From: Gammaproteobacteria bacterium
Lineage (GTDB): Bacteria; Pseudomonadota; Gammaproteobacteria; Pseudomonadales; Pseudomonadaceae
Reading direction: 5' to 3'
DNA length: 64,000 bases
Assembly (NCBI GenBank): GCA_012728415.1
Contig: JAAYFD010000053.1
Span: 1 to 64,000 of the forward strand
Within the stretch, counting starts at the first letter, position 1; each line of letters opens with the position of its first letter. A program made the translations under genes and the position numbers. Below, one piece after another: positions 9,208 through 17,846 of the stretch. The notes below the pieces were generated by a model. It did no database searches. It was not told where the DNA came from and was given only the letters and a program-made list of their open reading frames with translations.

Positions 9208-10410
9208 ATGCCAGCGGTCAATATAGCCATTATCGGTGGCGGTCTGGTGGGTGCCAGTCTGGCACTGGCCCTGCAGCAGGGTGCCCGCGAGCGCGGCTGG
9301 CGCATTGCCCTGATCGAGCCTTTTGCGCCCGGCAGCGAGTTCCAGCCCAGCTATGATGCCCGCGCCTCGGCGCTGGCCCATGGCAGCGAACTGATATACC
9401 GCCGCCTGGGTATCTGGGAACAGGTCGCGCAGCGGGCCGAAAGCATCCGGCATATTCATGTCTCCGAGCAGGGCCGCTTCGCCGCTGCCGAGCTGCACGC
9501 CAGCCAGCAGCAGGTCAGTGCACTGGGCCAGGTGGTAGAAAACGCCTGGCTGGGCCACTGCCTCTGGCAGGCGCTGGATGACAGTCTGGTGCAATGGCAC
9601 TGCCCCGCCAGAGTCACCACCATGCAGGCACAGCAGAGCGGCTACCGCCTGCAGCTGGATACGGGCGAGACCCTGGACTGCGAGCTGGCCATTCTGGCCG
9701 ATGGTGGCCGCTCCGGCCTGCGCCAACAACTGGGCATCCACTGCCAACAGCGCAGCTATCAGCAAACCGCCATTATCACCAATGTCACGCCGGCCCAACT
9801 CCATGATGGCTGGGCCTTTGAACGCTTTACCCCGGACGGTCCCATGGCCCTGCTGCCGATGGTGGACAACCGCTTTGTGCTGATCTGGACCCGGCCACCC
9901 GCCGAAGCCGAACGCCTGGCCGCCCTGCCGAAGCCCGCCTTTCTGGATGCGCTACAGGACTGCTTCGGCTACCGCATGGGGCGCTTTCTGCAGGTCGGCC
10001 AGCGCCACCTGTATCCGCTGGCACTGGCCCGGAGCAGCGAACAGGTCAGGCGCAATCTGGTGGTGCTGGGCAACGCCGCGCACAGCCTGCACCCGATTGC
10101 CGGGCAGGGCTACAACCTGTCCCTGCGCGATGCCATCGCACTGGCCGGTACCCTGCTGGCCAGCTCGGCGCCACTGGGCGATCTGGCCACCCTGCAAGGC
10201 TATGTTGCCAGCCAGCAGCGGGACCAGGACCTGACCATCGGCTTTTCCGACCAGGTCACCCGCCTGTTTTCCAACCACACGCCCGGCCTGAGCCAGGGCC
10301 GGCGGCTGGGCCTGCTCGGCCTGGAGCTGTGCCCGCCGGCAAAAAACCTGTTTGCCCGCCAGGCCATGGGGCTGGGCAGCCGTCCCGTTACCTCCCGGAG
10401 TTTCACATGA
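9208..10410 (+). CDS. ubiH: 2-octaprenyl-6-methoxyphenol hydroxylase UbiH
   Basis: A 400-residue FAD monooxygenase. The dinucleotide-binding GGGLVG is at residues 10-15, the DG motif reads LADGGRSGLR, and the second FAD motif reads GNAAHSLHPIAGQGYNLSLRD. These fit the UbiH/COQ6 family, which hydroxylates an intermediate of aerobic ubiquinone synthesis. The gene is coupled to the next paralogous hydroxylase by an ATGA overlap. Assignment to UbiH rather than UbiI rests on gene order (pepP-ubiH-ubiI) and on the sequence being closer to UbiH. Confidence 0.92.
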   Translation: MPAVNIAIIGGGLVGASLALALQQGARERGWRIALIEPFAPGSEFQPSYDARASALAHGSELIYRRLGIWEQVAQRAESIRHIHVSEQGRFAAAELHASQQQVSALGQVVENAWLGHCLWQALDDSLVQWHCPARVTTMQAQQSGYRLQLDTGETLDCELAILADGGRSGLRQQLGIHCQQRSYQQTAIITNVTPAQLHDGWAFERFTPDGPMALLPMVDNRFVLIWTRPPAEAERLAALPKPAFLDALQDCFGYRMGRFLQVGQRHLYPLALARSSEQVRRNLVVLGNAAHSLHPIAGQGYNLSLRDAIALAGTLLASSAPLGDLATLQGYVASQQRDQDLTIGFSDQVTRLFSNHTPGLSQGRRLGLLGLELCPPAKNLFARQAMGLGSRPVTSRSFT

Positions 10411-11636
10411 ACGCAGACCTGATCATTGTAGGTGCCGGCATGGTCGGCAGCGCCCTGGCACTGGCGCTGAAAGACAGCGGGCTGGATATTCTGCTGCTGG
10501 ATGGCGGCACGCTCAAGCCCGCTCCATTCAGTGCCGCTGACGCCTTCGAACCACGGGTCAGCGCCCTGTCCGCCGCCAGCCAGAACCTGCTGGACAACCT
10601 GGGCGCCTGGGACGGCATTGTTGTCCGGCGCGCCAGCCCCTACCGTGACATGCAGGTATGGGACGGCTCGGGCACCGGCAGCATCCATTTCAGCGCGGCC
10701 AGCGTGCAAGCCGAAGTGCTTGGTCACATTGTGGAAAACCGCATCGTGCAGGATGCCCTGCTGGAGCAACTGCAAAATAGCAGTGTACGCCTGCAGCCCG
10801 CCGCCCGCCTCTCCATGCTGCGCCGCTCTGGCAATGGCTGGCTGCTGACACTGGAAGACGGCAGCGAGCTGCGCACCCCGCTGCTGATCGGCGCTGATGG
10901 TGCCAACTCCAGCGTACGCCGCCTGAGCGGTCTGGCCACCCGCGAATGGGATTACCTGCATCATGCCGTGGTCACCAGCGTGCGCACCGGGCAGCCCCAC
11001 CTGCTGACCTGCTGGCAACGCTTCACCGACGAAGGCCCGCTGGCATTTTTGCCGCTGCAGCATGCCGACGGCGCAAACTGGTGCTCGATTGTCTGGTCCT
11101 TGCCACCGGAGCGGGCCAAACAGGTGCTGGCCCTTGATGATGACGCCTTCAACCGCCAGCTGACTGACGCGCTGGAAGGACGGCTGGGCCAGGTCCTGCA
11201 CAGCGACCGCCGCTTCAGCGTGCCGCTGCGCCAGCGCCATGCCAAACGCTACACAGAACAGGGCATTGCGCTGCTGGGCGATGCCGCCCATGTCATCCAC
11301 CCGCTGGCCGGCCAGGGCGTCAATCTCGGTTTTCTGGACGTGGCCGAGCTGGCCGCTGCCCTGCTTGGGGCGCTGGAGCGCGGAGAAAATCCCGCCAGCC
11401 TGCAGGTGCTCAGCCGCTACGAACGCAAGCGCATGCCGCAGAACCTGGCCATGATGGCCGCCATGCAGGGGTTTCAGGACCTGTTTCAGGCCGACGCCCT
11501 GCCCCTGCGCTGGCTGCGCAATGCCGGCTTGCGCCAGGTGGACTCAATGCAAGAAGCCAAAGCCATGTTTGTACGCCAGGCACTGGGGCTGGGCATGCAG
11601 CTGCCACCACTGGCGCGACAACACCAGCGACTGTAA
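10407..11636 (+). CDS. ubiI: UbiI/VisC-type 2-octaprenylphenol hydroxylase
   Basis: A 409-residue FAD-dependent hydroxylase paralogous to UbiH. It has VGAGMVGSALAL near the N-terminus and GDAAHVIHPLAGQGVNLGFLD for FAD binding. The start at 10407 overlaps the ubiH stop; an upstream reading from 10329 would run inside ubiH and is rejected. The enzyme hydroxylates the ubiquinone ring (C5 in Escherichia coli UbiI). UbiF-type activity is not excluded by sequence alone. The operon seems to end here; only a 14-base palindrome (TGCTCCCGGGAGCA, 11735-11748) lies downstream, without a T-tract. Confidence 0.85.
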   Translation: MNADLIIVGAGMVGSALALALKDSGLDILLLDGGTLKPAPFSAADAFEPRVSALSAASQNLLDNLGAWDGIVVRRASPYRDMQVWDGSGTGSIHFSAASVQAEVLGHIVENRIVQDALLEQLQNSSVRLQPAARLSMLRRSGNGWLLTLEDGSELRTPLLIGADGANSSVRRLSGLATREWDYLHHAVVTSVRTGQPHLLTCWQRFTDEGPLAFLPLQHADGANWCSIVWSLPPERAKQVLALDDDAFNRQLTDALEGRLGQVLHSDRRFSVPLRQRHAKRYTEQGIALLGDAAHVIHPLAGQGVNLGFLDVAELAAALLGALERGENPASLQVLSRYERKRMPQNLAMMAAMQGFQDLFQADALPLRWLRNAGLRQVDSMQEAKAMFVRQALGLGMQLPPLARQHQRL

Positions 11637-11845
11637 CTGCGGACACGCTATAGGTGCGGACACTTAAACAAACCGCACAGAACCCGGCACGCATGGCGTT
11701 TTATGCGGGGATTATTTGTACCTGCACAAGCCTATGCTCCCGGGAGCAACCATAACCAGGAACAAACACCCCAGCCGCCGCGTACAACAAGCCTGCGGCT
11801 GCAGGTACGGCACAGCCGGATTATCAGGCACCGGCAGAAATACAT

Positions 11846-12457
11846 TCACTCCTGCAAAGCTTCCTGCAGCTGCACCTCGCCACGGCTAAGGTTTTGCATG
11901 GCTTCCTGCAAAAACAACTGTCTGTCCAGCGGCACAGCCAGCTGCAGCTGAACGCCCTCGGCTACAAAGCTCTCGTTGAGCAGGCTACCGCCCTGTTCTG
12001 CCAGCAACCCCTTGAACAGTTCCAGCAGCGGATAGGGACACAGGCACTGCAGCCGGACCTGTTCGATCAAAGGCTCAAAGGGTGCATCCTGCAGACAGCT
12101 GTGGGCACAGCCGCCATAGGCCCGCGCCAGCCCGCCGGTACCCAGCTGGATGCCGCCATACCAGCGGGTTATTACCACCAGACACTGATCGAAACCCTGA
12201 TTCTCGATGGCCGACAGGATCGGCCGGCCGGCGGTGCCACCGGGCTCGCCGTCATCGCTGAAGCGGTACTGGTCACCATGCAGCCAGGCCCAGCAATTGT
12301 GGCTGGCCTGTGCTGTAGACAGGCTGGTGATCAGGCCGGAGGCATCATCTGGTGCTGGCAAATATGTGGCTTGCGCAAGGAAGCGGCTTTTACGGATTTC
12401 CAGCTCGAAGCTGGCCGCTGCAGTTAACCGTTTGCGCGGTATCTGGCTGCTCATCAA
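11846..12457 (-). CDS. yigZ: YigZ/IMPACT family protein
   Basis: A 203-residue member of UPF0029. The signature DDGEPGGTAGRPIL sits near residue 70-85, followed by VVITRWYGGIQLGTGGLARAY, which is the family's most conserved block. The C-terminal DUF1949 ferredoxin-like domain (about 135-200) is present. The molecular role in bacteria is uncertain; links to translation or RNA binding come from eukaryotic IMPACT. Two ATG codons lie next to each other (12457 and 12454), and either could start translation. Confidence 0.88.
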   Translation of the reverse strand: MMSSQIPRKRLTAAASFELEIRKSRFLAQATYLPAPDDASGLITSLSTAQASHNCWAWLHGDQYRFSDDGEPGGTAGRPILSAIENQGFDQCLVVITRWYGGIQLGTGGLARAYGGCAHSCLQDAPFEPLIEQVRLQCLCPYPLLELFKGLLAEQGGSLLNESFVAEGVQLQLAVPLDRQLFLQEAMQNLSRGEVQLQEALQE

Positions 12458-12676
12458 AAATTGTCCGGCGGATCATGGATGCGCTGAATAAACCCATCTG
12501 CAGCAAATCTTCCATGTAAAACCAAAGAACTACAGTCGAACTGCAGGTGAGAAGCGGATGTGTTCAGTCCACCCGTCATTCGGCAAACAGCCGGCGAAGG
12601 CACCCGGGCACCCGCTCCGGCTATTTGTTGTCACAGTCCACACGAGCACTGATGCGTGCTTGATCGGGTCCTGCTG

Positions 12677-13339
12677 TTACACAAAGGTAAAAATATCTTC
12701 TGCCGCCAGGCGGCCCTTGGGCAGTTTGGCATTGAAGTCCTCTTCGCTGTGATAGCCGAACGCGACCGCTGCCACTGCCACCAGGTCCTGCGCGTTCAGG
12801 TCGAATTCTTCGTTAAGAACTTCCTGGTTGACGCCCTCCATGGGCACAGCGTCAATATCCAGCAGGCCGGCAGACAGCAGCGCGCCGCCCATGTTCAGAT
12901 AGATCTGCTTTTCCAGCCAGTGCGGCACATCTTTGCGCTCAAACTTGTGAAAACCGTGGTAGCTGACACGGGTGTTGTGAGCCGCTTCACGGGCTTGCGG
13001 ATAATCCTTGAAGCGCCCGGCCTGCTCTTCGGCAGCCAGAACTTTCTGCAAATGCTGTTCATCAACACTGGTGCGTGAGCAAAACAGCACCACGTGCGAG
13101 GCATCCAGAATTTTCGGCTCGTTGTAACCATAGGGACCGGCTGCACCCTTGGCGATACGGGCCTTGCCTTCGTCGGTGCTGGCCACAATAAAATGCCACG
13201 GCTGGATATTGGTGCTGGACGGCATCCAGCGCAGTACATCAAGAATTTTTTGTACCACATCGTCCGGCAACTTGCGGCTGGCATCAAACGCCTTGCTGGC
13301 ATGGCGACGCTGCAAGGCGTCCTGAATGGATAGTTGCAT
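12677..13339 (-). CDS. Oxygen-insensitive NAD(P)H nitroreductase (NfsB type)
   Basis: A 220-residue flavin nitroreductase. The N-terminal RRHASKAFD and the PSSTNIQPWHFIVAS segment bind FMN, and the C-terminal VAVAFGYHSEEDF fits the NfsB group. Length matches Escherichia coli NfsB (217). It would reduce nitroaromatics or quinones with NAD(P)H as a cytoplasmic homodimer. AGAGGAAAAA upstream of the ATG is a good ribosome binding site. It stands alone between yigZ and lldR. Confidence 0.88.
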   Translation of the reverse strand: MQLSIQDALQRRHASKAFDASRKLPDDVVQKILDVLRWMPSSTNIQPWHFIVASTDEGKARIAKGAAGPYGYNEPKILDASHVVLFCSRTSVDEQHLQKVLAAEEQAGRFKDYPQAREAAHNTRVSYHGFHKFERKDVPHWLEKQIYLNMGGALLSAGLLDIDAVPMEGVNQEVLNEEFDLNAQDLVAVAAVAFGYHSEEDFNAKLPKGRLAAEDIFTFV

Positions 13340-13750
13340 GGTTTTTCCTCTTGTTTATTACAATCTGTGTACCGGCGTAGCCTCTACAGCCAAGAAACTG
13401 ACTGGTTGATCTGACTGCATGGCTGCACATGTGTCAAGCCATGCCAGAAACCTGGCTGACACCTTCCGAGCAATGATCCCGTACGGCAATAACCCGTCAG
13501 CTGTGCGTTTCCGGTGCCCTCACGCTGGCGACAACGCACTGCCAACAGAAGACCATCTTGCACCTTTCAGTGTCGGGACGCATACCCCCAAACCTGGCCT
13601 ATTTACCTTAATCCGCTCGCCCTCCGTACCGGCTGGGCTGCTACGCTCAATCTGTTCTCCAGTCCGGCATACGGAACGCCCTGCCATCCGACAGTCCCGG
13701 GGCTGACCTGCACCGATACAGGCAGGGTTTGCCGGGACTGCCGCACAGGC
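13340..13750. other. Gene-free stretch between nitroreductase and lldR
   Basis: About 410 bases with no supported gene. Short reading frames on both strands lack ribosome binding sites and family similarity. The only structure seen is an inverted repeat, CAGTCCCGG at 13692-13700 with CCGGGACTG at 13732-13740, just past the lldR stop codon. Its 31-base loop and lack of a T-tract make it a poor terminator. Confidence 0.5.
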
Positions 13751-14512
13751 TCAGCCACCCACCTGAACCCGACGCATGGCCCGCTCGAAACGGGTTTCTT
13801 CGCGCGACAGTTCCAGCAAGCTGTCTTCCACAAACACCAGGTGTTCATGGGAACGCGCCCGGGCCGCCTCGGCATCTCCGGACAGGATCGCTTCCAGCAG
13901 GGCCCGATGCTGATCGTATAGCAAATCACGAGAACCATGCCGTTCAAACAGGCTGGTCAGGTTTTTCACGATACTTTGCTCCAGCAAGGCAAAAATTCCA
14001 CGCATATTGTGCAACAACACAACATTATGTGCAGCTTCAGCGATCGCCAGATGAAAAGCGGCATCCGCCTCGGCCTCCTGCACCGGATCCATGGCTTTGT
14101 AAGTTGCAACCAGAGCATCAAAGCGCCGCTGCAACATCGCCTTGTCAGCGTCGGTGGCACGCAAGGCAGCATAATGGGCGGCCAGCCCTTCTAGCGCATG
14201 CCGGAACTCCAGCAGGTCGTAATGGAATTCATCATGCCCGGCCAGCAGTTTTAGCAACGGGTCGCTAAATGATTGTCCCAGCTGCTCACAAACATAATTC
14301 CCGCCCCCCTGGCGGCTGGTCAGCAGGCCCCGGGCCACCAGCTTTTGCACCGCCTCACGCAAAGAAGGTCTGGAAACACCGAACTGCTCTGCCAGCTCAC
14401 GCTCTGGCGGCAGTTTTTGCCCGGGCTTGAGACTGCCCTCAAGGATCATCGCCTCCAGCCGCTGCATGATGACATCAGAAACCCGTGGTCGCTGAACCTG
14501 GTCAAACACCAT
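13751..14512 (-). CDS. lldR: Lactate-responsive GntR/FadR-family regulator LldR
   Basis: A 253-residue transcription factor. The winged helix lies at about residues 10-70 (KLPPERELAEQFGVSRPSLREAV, then RQGGGNYV), followed by an FCD ligand domain with the metal-binding His residues (FHLAIAEAAHN, then HRALLEAI). The start at 14512 follows AGAGGGG; the frame is open upstream to 14596 but that would place the operator inside the gene. It is divergent from lutABC-lldP-dld, and both flanking palindromes match the LldR/PdhR operator type. In relatives LldR represses lactate genes until lactate binds. Confidence 0.88.
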   Translation of the reverse strand: MVFDQVQRPRVSDVIMQRLEAMILEGSLKPGQKLPPERELAEQFGVSRPSLREAVQKLVARGLLTSRQGGGNYVCEQLGQSFSDPLLKLLAGHDEFHYDLLEFRHALEGLAAHYAALRATDADKAMLQRRFDALVATYKAMDPVQEAEADAAFHLAIAEAAHNVVLLHNMRGIFALLEQSIVKNLTSLFERHGSRDLLYDQHRALLEAILSGDAEAARARSHEHLVFVEDSLLELSREETRFERAMRRVQVGG

Positions 14513-14524
14513 ACCCCTCTCCAG

Positions 14525-14540
14525 ATTGGCCTTACCAATT
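14525..14540. promoter_or_regulatory. LldR-type operator near lldR start
   Basis: ATTGGCCTTACCAATT, with half-sites ATTGG and CCAAT, lies 12 bases upstream of the lldR start codon. It matches the AATTGGTnnnACCAATT class bound by LldR and PdhR and suggests autoregulation. Confidence 0.75.
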
Positions 14541-14703
14541 TTTATAAATACCAAAAAACAATCTACCCAGGCCCGGATGCCCCCTGCTGGCGCCACTCAG
14601 CGCGCACAGGCAACCACAAAGAGCCGTGCCGCCAAACCATGGGCACGCCAAAACACTACGCACACAAACACTAGACCATGGTCGGATTCAACCGGCCGAC
14701 TCA

Positions 14704-14733
14704 TTGACTCATGGCAAAGGCCCCGCATAGCAT
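14704..14733 (+). promoter_or_regulatory. Candidate promoter of the lut operon
   Basis: TTGACT (14704-14709) and TAGCAT (14728-14733) are 18 bases apart. The predicted start of transcription falls just upstream of the perfect operator at 14751-14767, so repressor binding would block elongation or escape. The -10 matches the consensus only in part. Confidence 0.4.
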
Positions 14734-14750
14734 GACCAAACACCCTTGTT

Positions 14751-14767
14751 AATTGGTCTTACCAATT
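14751..14767. promoter_or_regulatory. Perfect LldR operator upstream of lutA
   Basis: AATTGGTcttACCAATT is an exact 7+3+7 palindrome and equals the consensus for LldR/PdhR-type regulators. It lies 19 bases before the first lutA start codon. With the site at 14525 it brackets the whole divergent region. Confidence 0.85.
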
Positions 14768-14786
14768 TACAACACGCCAGCAACCA

Positions 14787-15602
14787 ATGCAAGCACGAAT
14801 TCTTCCATCTGAAATAACCAAGCAAAAAATAATGAGTGACATAATCAAGCAATATCCGGCCAAGCCTTCCAGGGTATATTTTTATGCCACCTGTCTGGTC
14901 GACCTGTTCTACCCCGAGGTTGGCCTGGCCGGCATCCAGTTGCTGGAGCGCGAAGGCATTGAGGTGGTTTTTCCTCAGGGCCAAAGCTGCTGCGGTCAGC
15001 CCGCCTACACATCGGGCCTCAACGGTCAGGCACGCACCGTTGCCGCCAGCCAGCTGGGGCTGTTTCCCGACAACTGGCCGGTGGTGGTACCGTCCGGCTC
15101 CTGCGCCGGCATGTTGCGCCAGCATTATCCCCGGCTGTTTGCCGGCACCACCCTGGCCGAGCAGGCCGAACAGTTGGCCAGTCGCACCTGGGAGCTGACC
15201 GACTTCCTGTTGCATGTCTGCCGCATCCGCCTGCAGGACCGGGGTGAACCGATCAGGGTTGCCATGCATACCTCCTGTTCCGGCCGCCGGGAAATGGGCA
15301 TTGCAGATAGCGGGCCGGCCCTGCTTGCCCAGCTGGACAATGTTGAGCTGGTACAGCAGGCAAGGCCAGCCGAGTGCTGCGGGTTTGGCGGTACCTTTGC
15401 CGTGCGCCACCCGGCAATCTCCGCCGCCATGGTCGAAGACAAGGCGCGCGCACTGGACACCTGCGGTGCCGATCAGTTTGTCAGCACCGATTGCGGCTGC
15501 CTGATGAACATCGACGGTTTTGCCGACAAGCAGCAGCTGGCCACCCGGGGCCAGCACATAGTCAGCTTCCTGTGGCAGCGCAGCACGGGAGGTGCGGCAT
15601 GA
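14787..15602 (+). CDS. lutA: L-lactate oxidation complex subunit LutA (CCG domain protein)
   Basis: A 271-residue protein (256 if translation starts at the ATG at 14832, where family similarity begins with PSRVYFYATCLVD). Two cysteine-rich CCG modules are visible: GQSCCGQPAY with SGSCAGML, and TSCSGRREMG with ECCGFGGTFA. These bind non-cubane iron-sulfur clusters in related enzymes. LutA works with LutB and LutC to oxidise L-lactate to pyruvate. It is the first gene after the operator, and its stop overlaps the lutB start (ATGA). Neither start candidate has a strong ribosome binding site. Confidence 0.9.
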   Translation: MQARILPSEITKQKIMSDIIKQYPAKPSRVYFYATCLVDLFYPEVGLAGIQLLEREGIEVVFPQGQSCCGQPAYTSGLNGQARTVAASQLGLFPDNWPVVVPSGSCAGMLRQHYPRLFAGTTLAEQAEQLASRTWELTDFLLHVCRIRLQDRGEPIRVAMHTSCSGRREMGIADSGPALLAQLDNVELVQQARPAECCGFGGTFAVRHPAISAAMVEDKARALDTCGADQFVSTDCGCLMNIDGFADKQQLATRGQHIVSFLWQRSTGGAA

Positions 15603-17029
15603 ACACAGCCGCCGATGCAGTGAAGCAGTTTACACCCAGAGCCCGCGCTGCGCTGGACACCCCGGCGATACGCAACAACTTCCGCAAGGCCATGGACGGA
15701 CTGATGGACAAGCGCCTGGACGCCTTTGCCGACTGGGACCTGGAAGCACTGCGCGAGCTGGGCGCCGCTGTCCGTCTGCGCGCCCTGAGCCGGTTGCCTG
15801 AACTGCTGGAGCTGCTGGAGCGAAACCTGCAAGCCAACGGCATCCAGGTGCACTGGGCACAAACCGGCGAACAGGCTTGCGAGATCGTTCGTGACATCTG
15901 CAACGCGCGCAATGCCCGCACGGTCATCAAGGGCAAGTCCATGGTCAGCGAAGAAATGGAGCTGAATGCCTTTCTCGCCCGCTCCGGCATCGAGGCTCTT
16001 GAGTCCGACCTGGGCGAGTACATCATCCAGCTGGCCGGTGAAGCCCCTTCACACATCATCATGCCGGCGATCCACAAGAACACCGCCGAGATCTCCGAGC
16101 TGATGCACCAAACAACTGGCACCGAGCGCTCCAGCGATGTCGACTACCTGACCGCCAGCGCCCGGGCCCAGCTGCGTGAAAAGTTCATGCAGGCCGATGT
16201 CGGCATCTCCGGCGTCAACTTCGCCGTTGCGGAAACCGGTACTCTGTGTCTGGTGGAAAACGAAGGCAATGGCCGCCTGACCACCACCGTACCCAGCTGC
16301 CACATTGCTGTCACCGGCATCGAAAAAGTGGTCGAGCACCTTGCCGACGTTACCCCCCTGCTGGCCCTGCTGACCCGTTCGGCCACCGGCCAGCACATCA
16401 CCACCTACGTCAACATGATCAGCGGCCCGCGCAAGGTCGATGAAAAGGACGGCCCGGAAGCAGTGCACCTGGTCCTGGTCGATGCCGGCCGGTCGGCCAT
16501 CTACCAGGACCGTGAGCTGCTCGACACCTTGCGCTGCATCCGTTGCGGCGCCTGCATGAACCACTGTCCGGTCTATACCCGCATCGGCGGTCATGCCTAC
16601 GGCACCACCTACCCCGGCCCGATCGGCAAAATCCTGATGCCCCACCTGCTTGGCCTGGACAATTCCGGCTCGCTGGCAACCGCCTCAACCCTGTGCGGCG
16701 CCTGCGCCGAAGTCTGTCCGGTAAAAATCCCCATTCCGCAACTGCTGCAACGCCTGCGCAGCGAAGCGATGGATGGCGATCCGCAGCGTTCGGCCACTGT
16801 CGCCGGCCACGGCAGCAAACGGCGCTGGCTGGAAATGCTGCTCTGGCACGGCTGGACAGTATTTAACAGCCGCCCCTGGATCTACCGGCTGGGTACCGGG
16901 CTGATGACCCGTTGCCGCCATTTGATGCCGTCCCGGCTGGGTGCCTGGACCCGTTATCGCAGCGCCCCGCGCCCCGCCGCACACAGCCTGCAACAGCAGC
17001 TGCGCCAGCGCCAACACAAGGAACAATGA
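15599..17029 (+). CDS. lutB: L-lactate oxidation iron-sulfur subunit LutB
   Basis: A 476-residue protein with an N-terminal LUD domain (VIKGKSMVSEEMELN; FAVAETGTLCLVENEGNGR) and two ferredoxin-type clusters, CIRCGACMNHCP near residue 312 and CGACAEVCP near residue 365. It carries electrons within the Lut complex. The start at 15599 overlaps the lutA stop; longer readings from 15374 run inside lutA. Basic, poorly conserved C-terminal residues follow the second cluster. Confidence 0.92.
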   Translation: MNTAADAVKQFTPRARAALDTPAIRNNFRKAMDGLMDKRLDAFADWDLEALRELGAAVRLRALSRLPELLELLERNLQANGIQVHWAQTGEQACEIVRDICNARNARTVIKGKSMVSEEMELNAFLARSGIEALESDLGEYIIQLAGEAPSHIIMPAIHKNTAEISELMHQTTGTERSSDVDYLTASARAQLREKFMQADVGISGVNFAVAETGTLCLVENEGNGRLTTTVPSCHIAVTGIEKVVEHLADVTPLLALLTRSATGQHITTYVNMISGPRKVDEKDGPEAVHLVLVDAGRSAIYQDRELLDTLRCIRCGACMNHCPVYTRIGGHAYGTTYPGPIGKILMPHLLGLDNSGSLATASTLCGACAEVCPVKIPIPQLLQRLRSEAMDGDPQRSATVAGHGSKRRWLEMLLWHGWTVFNSRPWIYRLGTGLMTRCRHLMPSRLGAWTRYRSAPRPAAHSLQQQLRQRQHKEQ

Positions 17030-17030
17030 C

Positions 17031-17693
17031 ATGAATACACGCGATGCCATCTTGCAACGCCTGTACCAGGGACGTGAACAACAGGGCGGTTTCGAGCCGC
17101 CAGTCAGCGATTTTGGCGTTCTGCAGCGCCCGCACTGGAGCAAGGCCGAAAAGCTCGAACGCTTTGCGCGGGCGATGGGCCCGGTACATGGCGAAATCCA
17201 CAACACCAGCCGAAACACCTGGCATCAGCTGCTGCAGCAGCTGATGCAGGAAAAGGGTCTGCGCAACCTCTGGGTCAACAGTGACACCCGGCACGGCCGG
17301 CTACTGGCCGATCACTGGCAACTGGAACAGATACCCCTGCTGCAGCGCACACAACCAATCAATGAGTGGAAGGACGAACTGTTTAACCGCGTCGATGCCG
17401 CCCTGACCGGTTCGCGCGGTGCAATTGCCGAAACCGGCAGCCTGATCCTCTGGCCGACACCGGCCGAACCCAGGGCCATGAGCCTGGTGCCGCCGGTACA
17501 TTTTGTCCTGCTCGACAGCAATCGACTGTACAGCACACTGCATGAAGCCATGCAACAGGAAGGCTGGGCGGACAAAGGGATGCCAACCAATGCCCTGCTG
17601 ATCTCCGGGCCGTCAAAAACTGCCGATATCGAACAGACCCTTGCCTATGGCGTGCACGGTCCACGGGAGCTGGTGGTGCTAATACTGGAGTAA
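17031..17693 (+). CDS. lutC: L-lactate oxidation subunit LutC (LUD domain)
   Basis: A 220-residue LUD-domain protein. The conserved AIAETGSLILWPTPAEPRAMSLVPPVH-type block is seen around residues 130-155, and GPSKTADIEQTLAYGVHGP near the C-terminus is the classic family signature. The start at 17031 (MNTRDAILQRL) follows the lutB stop by one base; an open upstream frame is inside lutB. It completes LutABC, which replaces the flavin L-lactate dehydrogenase LldD. Confidence 0.92.
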   Translation: MNTRDAILQRLYQGREQQGGFEPPVSDFGVLQRPHWSKAEKLERFARAMGPVHGEIHNTSRNTWHQLLQQLMQEKGLRNLWVNSDTRHGRLLADHWQLEQIPLLQRTQPINEWKDELFNRVDAALTGSRGAIAETGSLILWPTPAEPRAMSLVPPVHFVLLDSNRLYSTLHEAMQQEGWADKGMPTNALLISGPSKTADIEQTLAYGVHGPRELVVLILE

Positions 17694-17766
17694 ACAAACA
17701 AGGGCTGCCGGTCGGCAACCAAAGAATCCTTGCGGAGCCTGCACAGCAGGACACCGCGGATAATAC

Positions 17767-17805
17767 AGCCCCGTCCAAACGGTTTGCGGCCTTGCGGGCG
17801 GGGCT
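17767..17805 (+). other. Hairpin between lutC and lldP
   Basis: AGCCCCGTCC and GGGCGGGGCT can form a 10-pair stem (one G-U) with a 19-base loop. There is no T-tract, so it is more likely an RNA stability or processing element than a terminator. It lies about 40 bases before lldP, which has its own ribosome binding site. Confidence 0.45.
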
Positions 17806-17846
17806 GGCCAATAACAAGAAGTGTCATTTAGCACGAGGACTATAGC

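Noticed and set aside
13419-13947. Short frames in the nitroreductase-lldR gap
   Set aside because: They have no ribosome binding sites or recognisable motifs, and one overlaps lldR.
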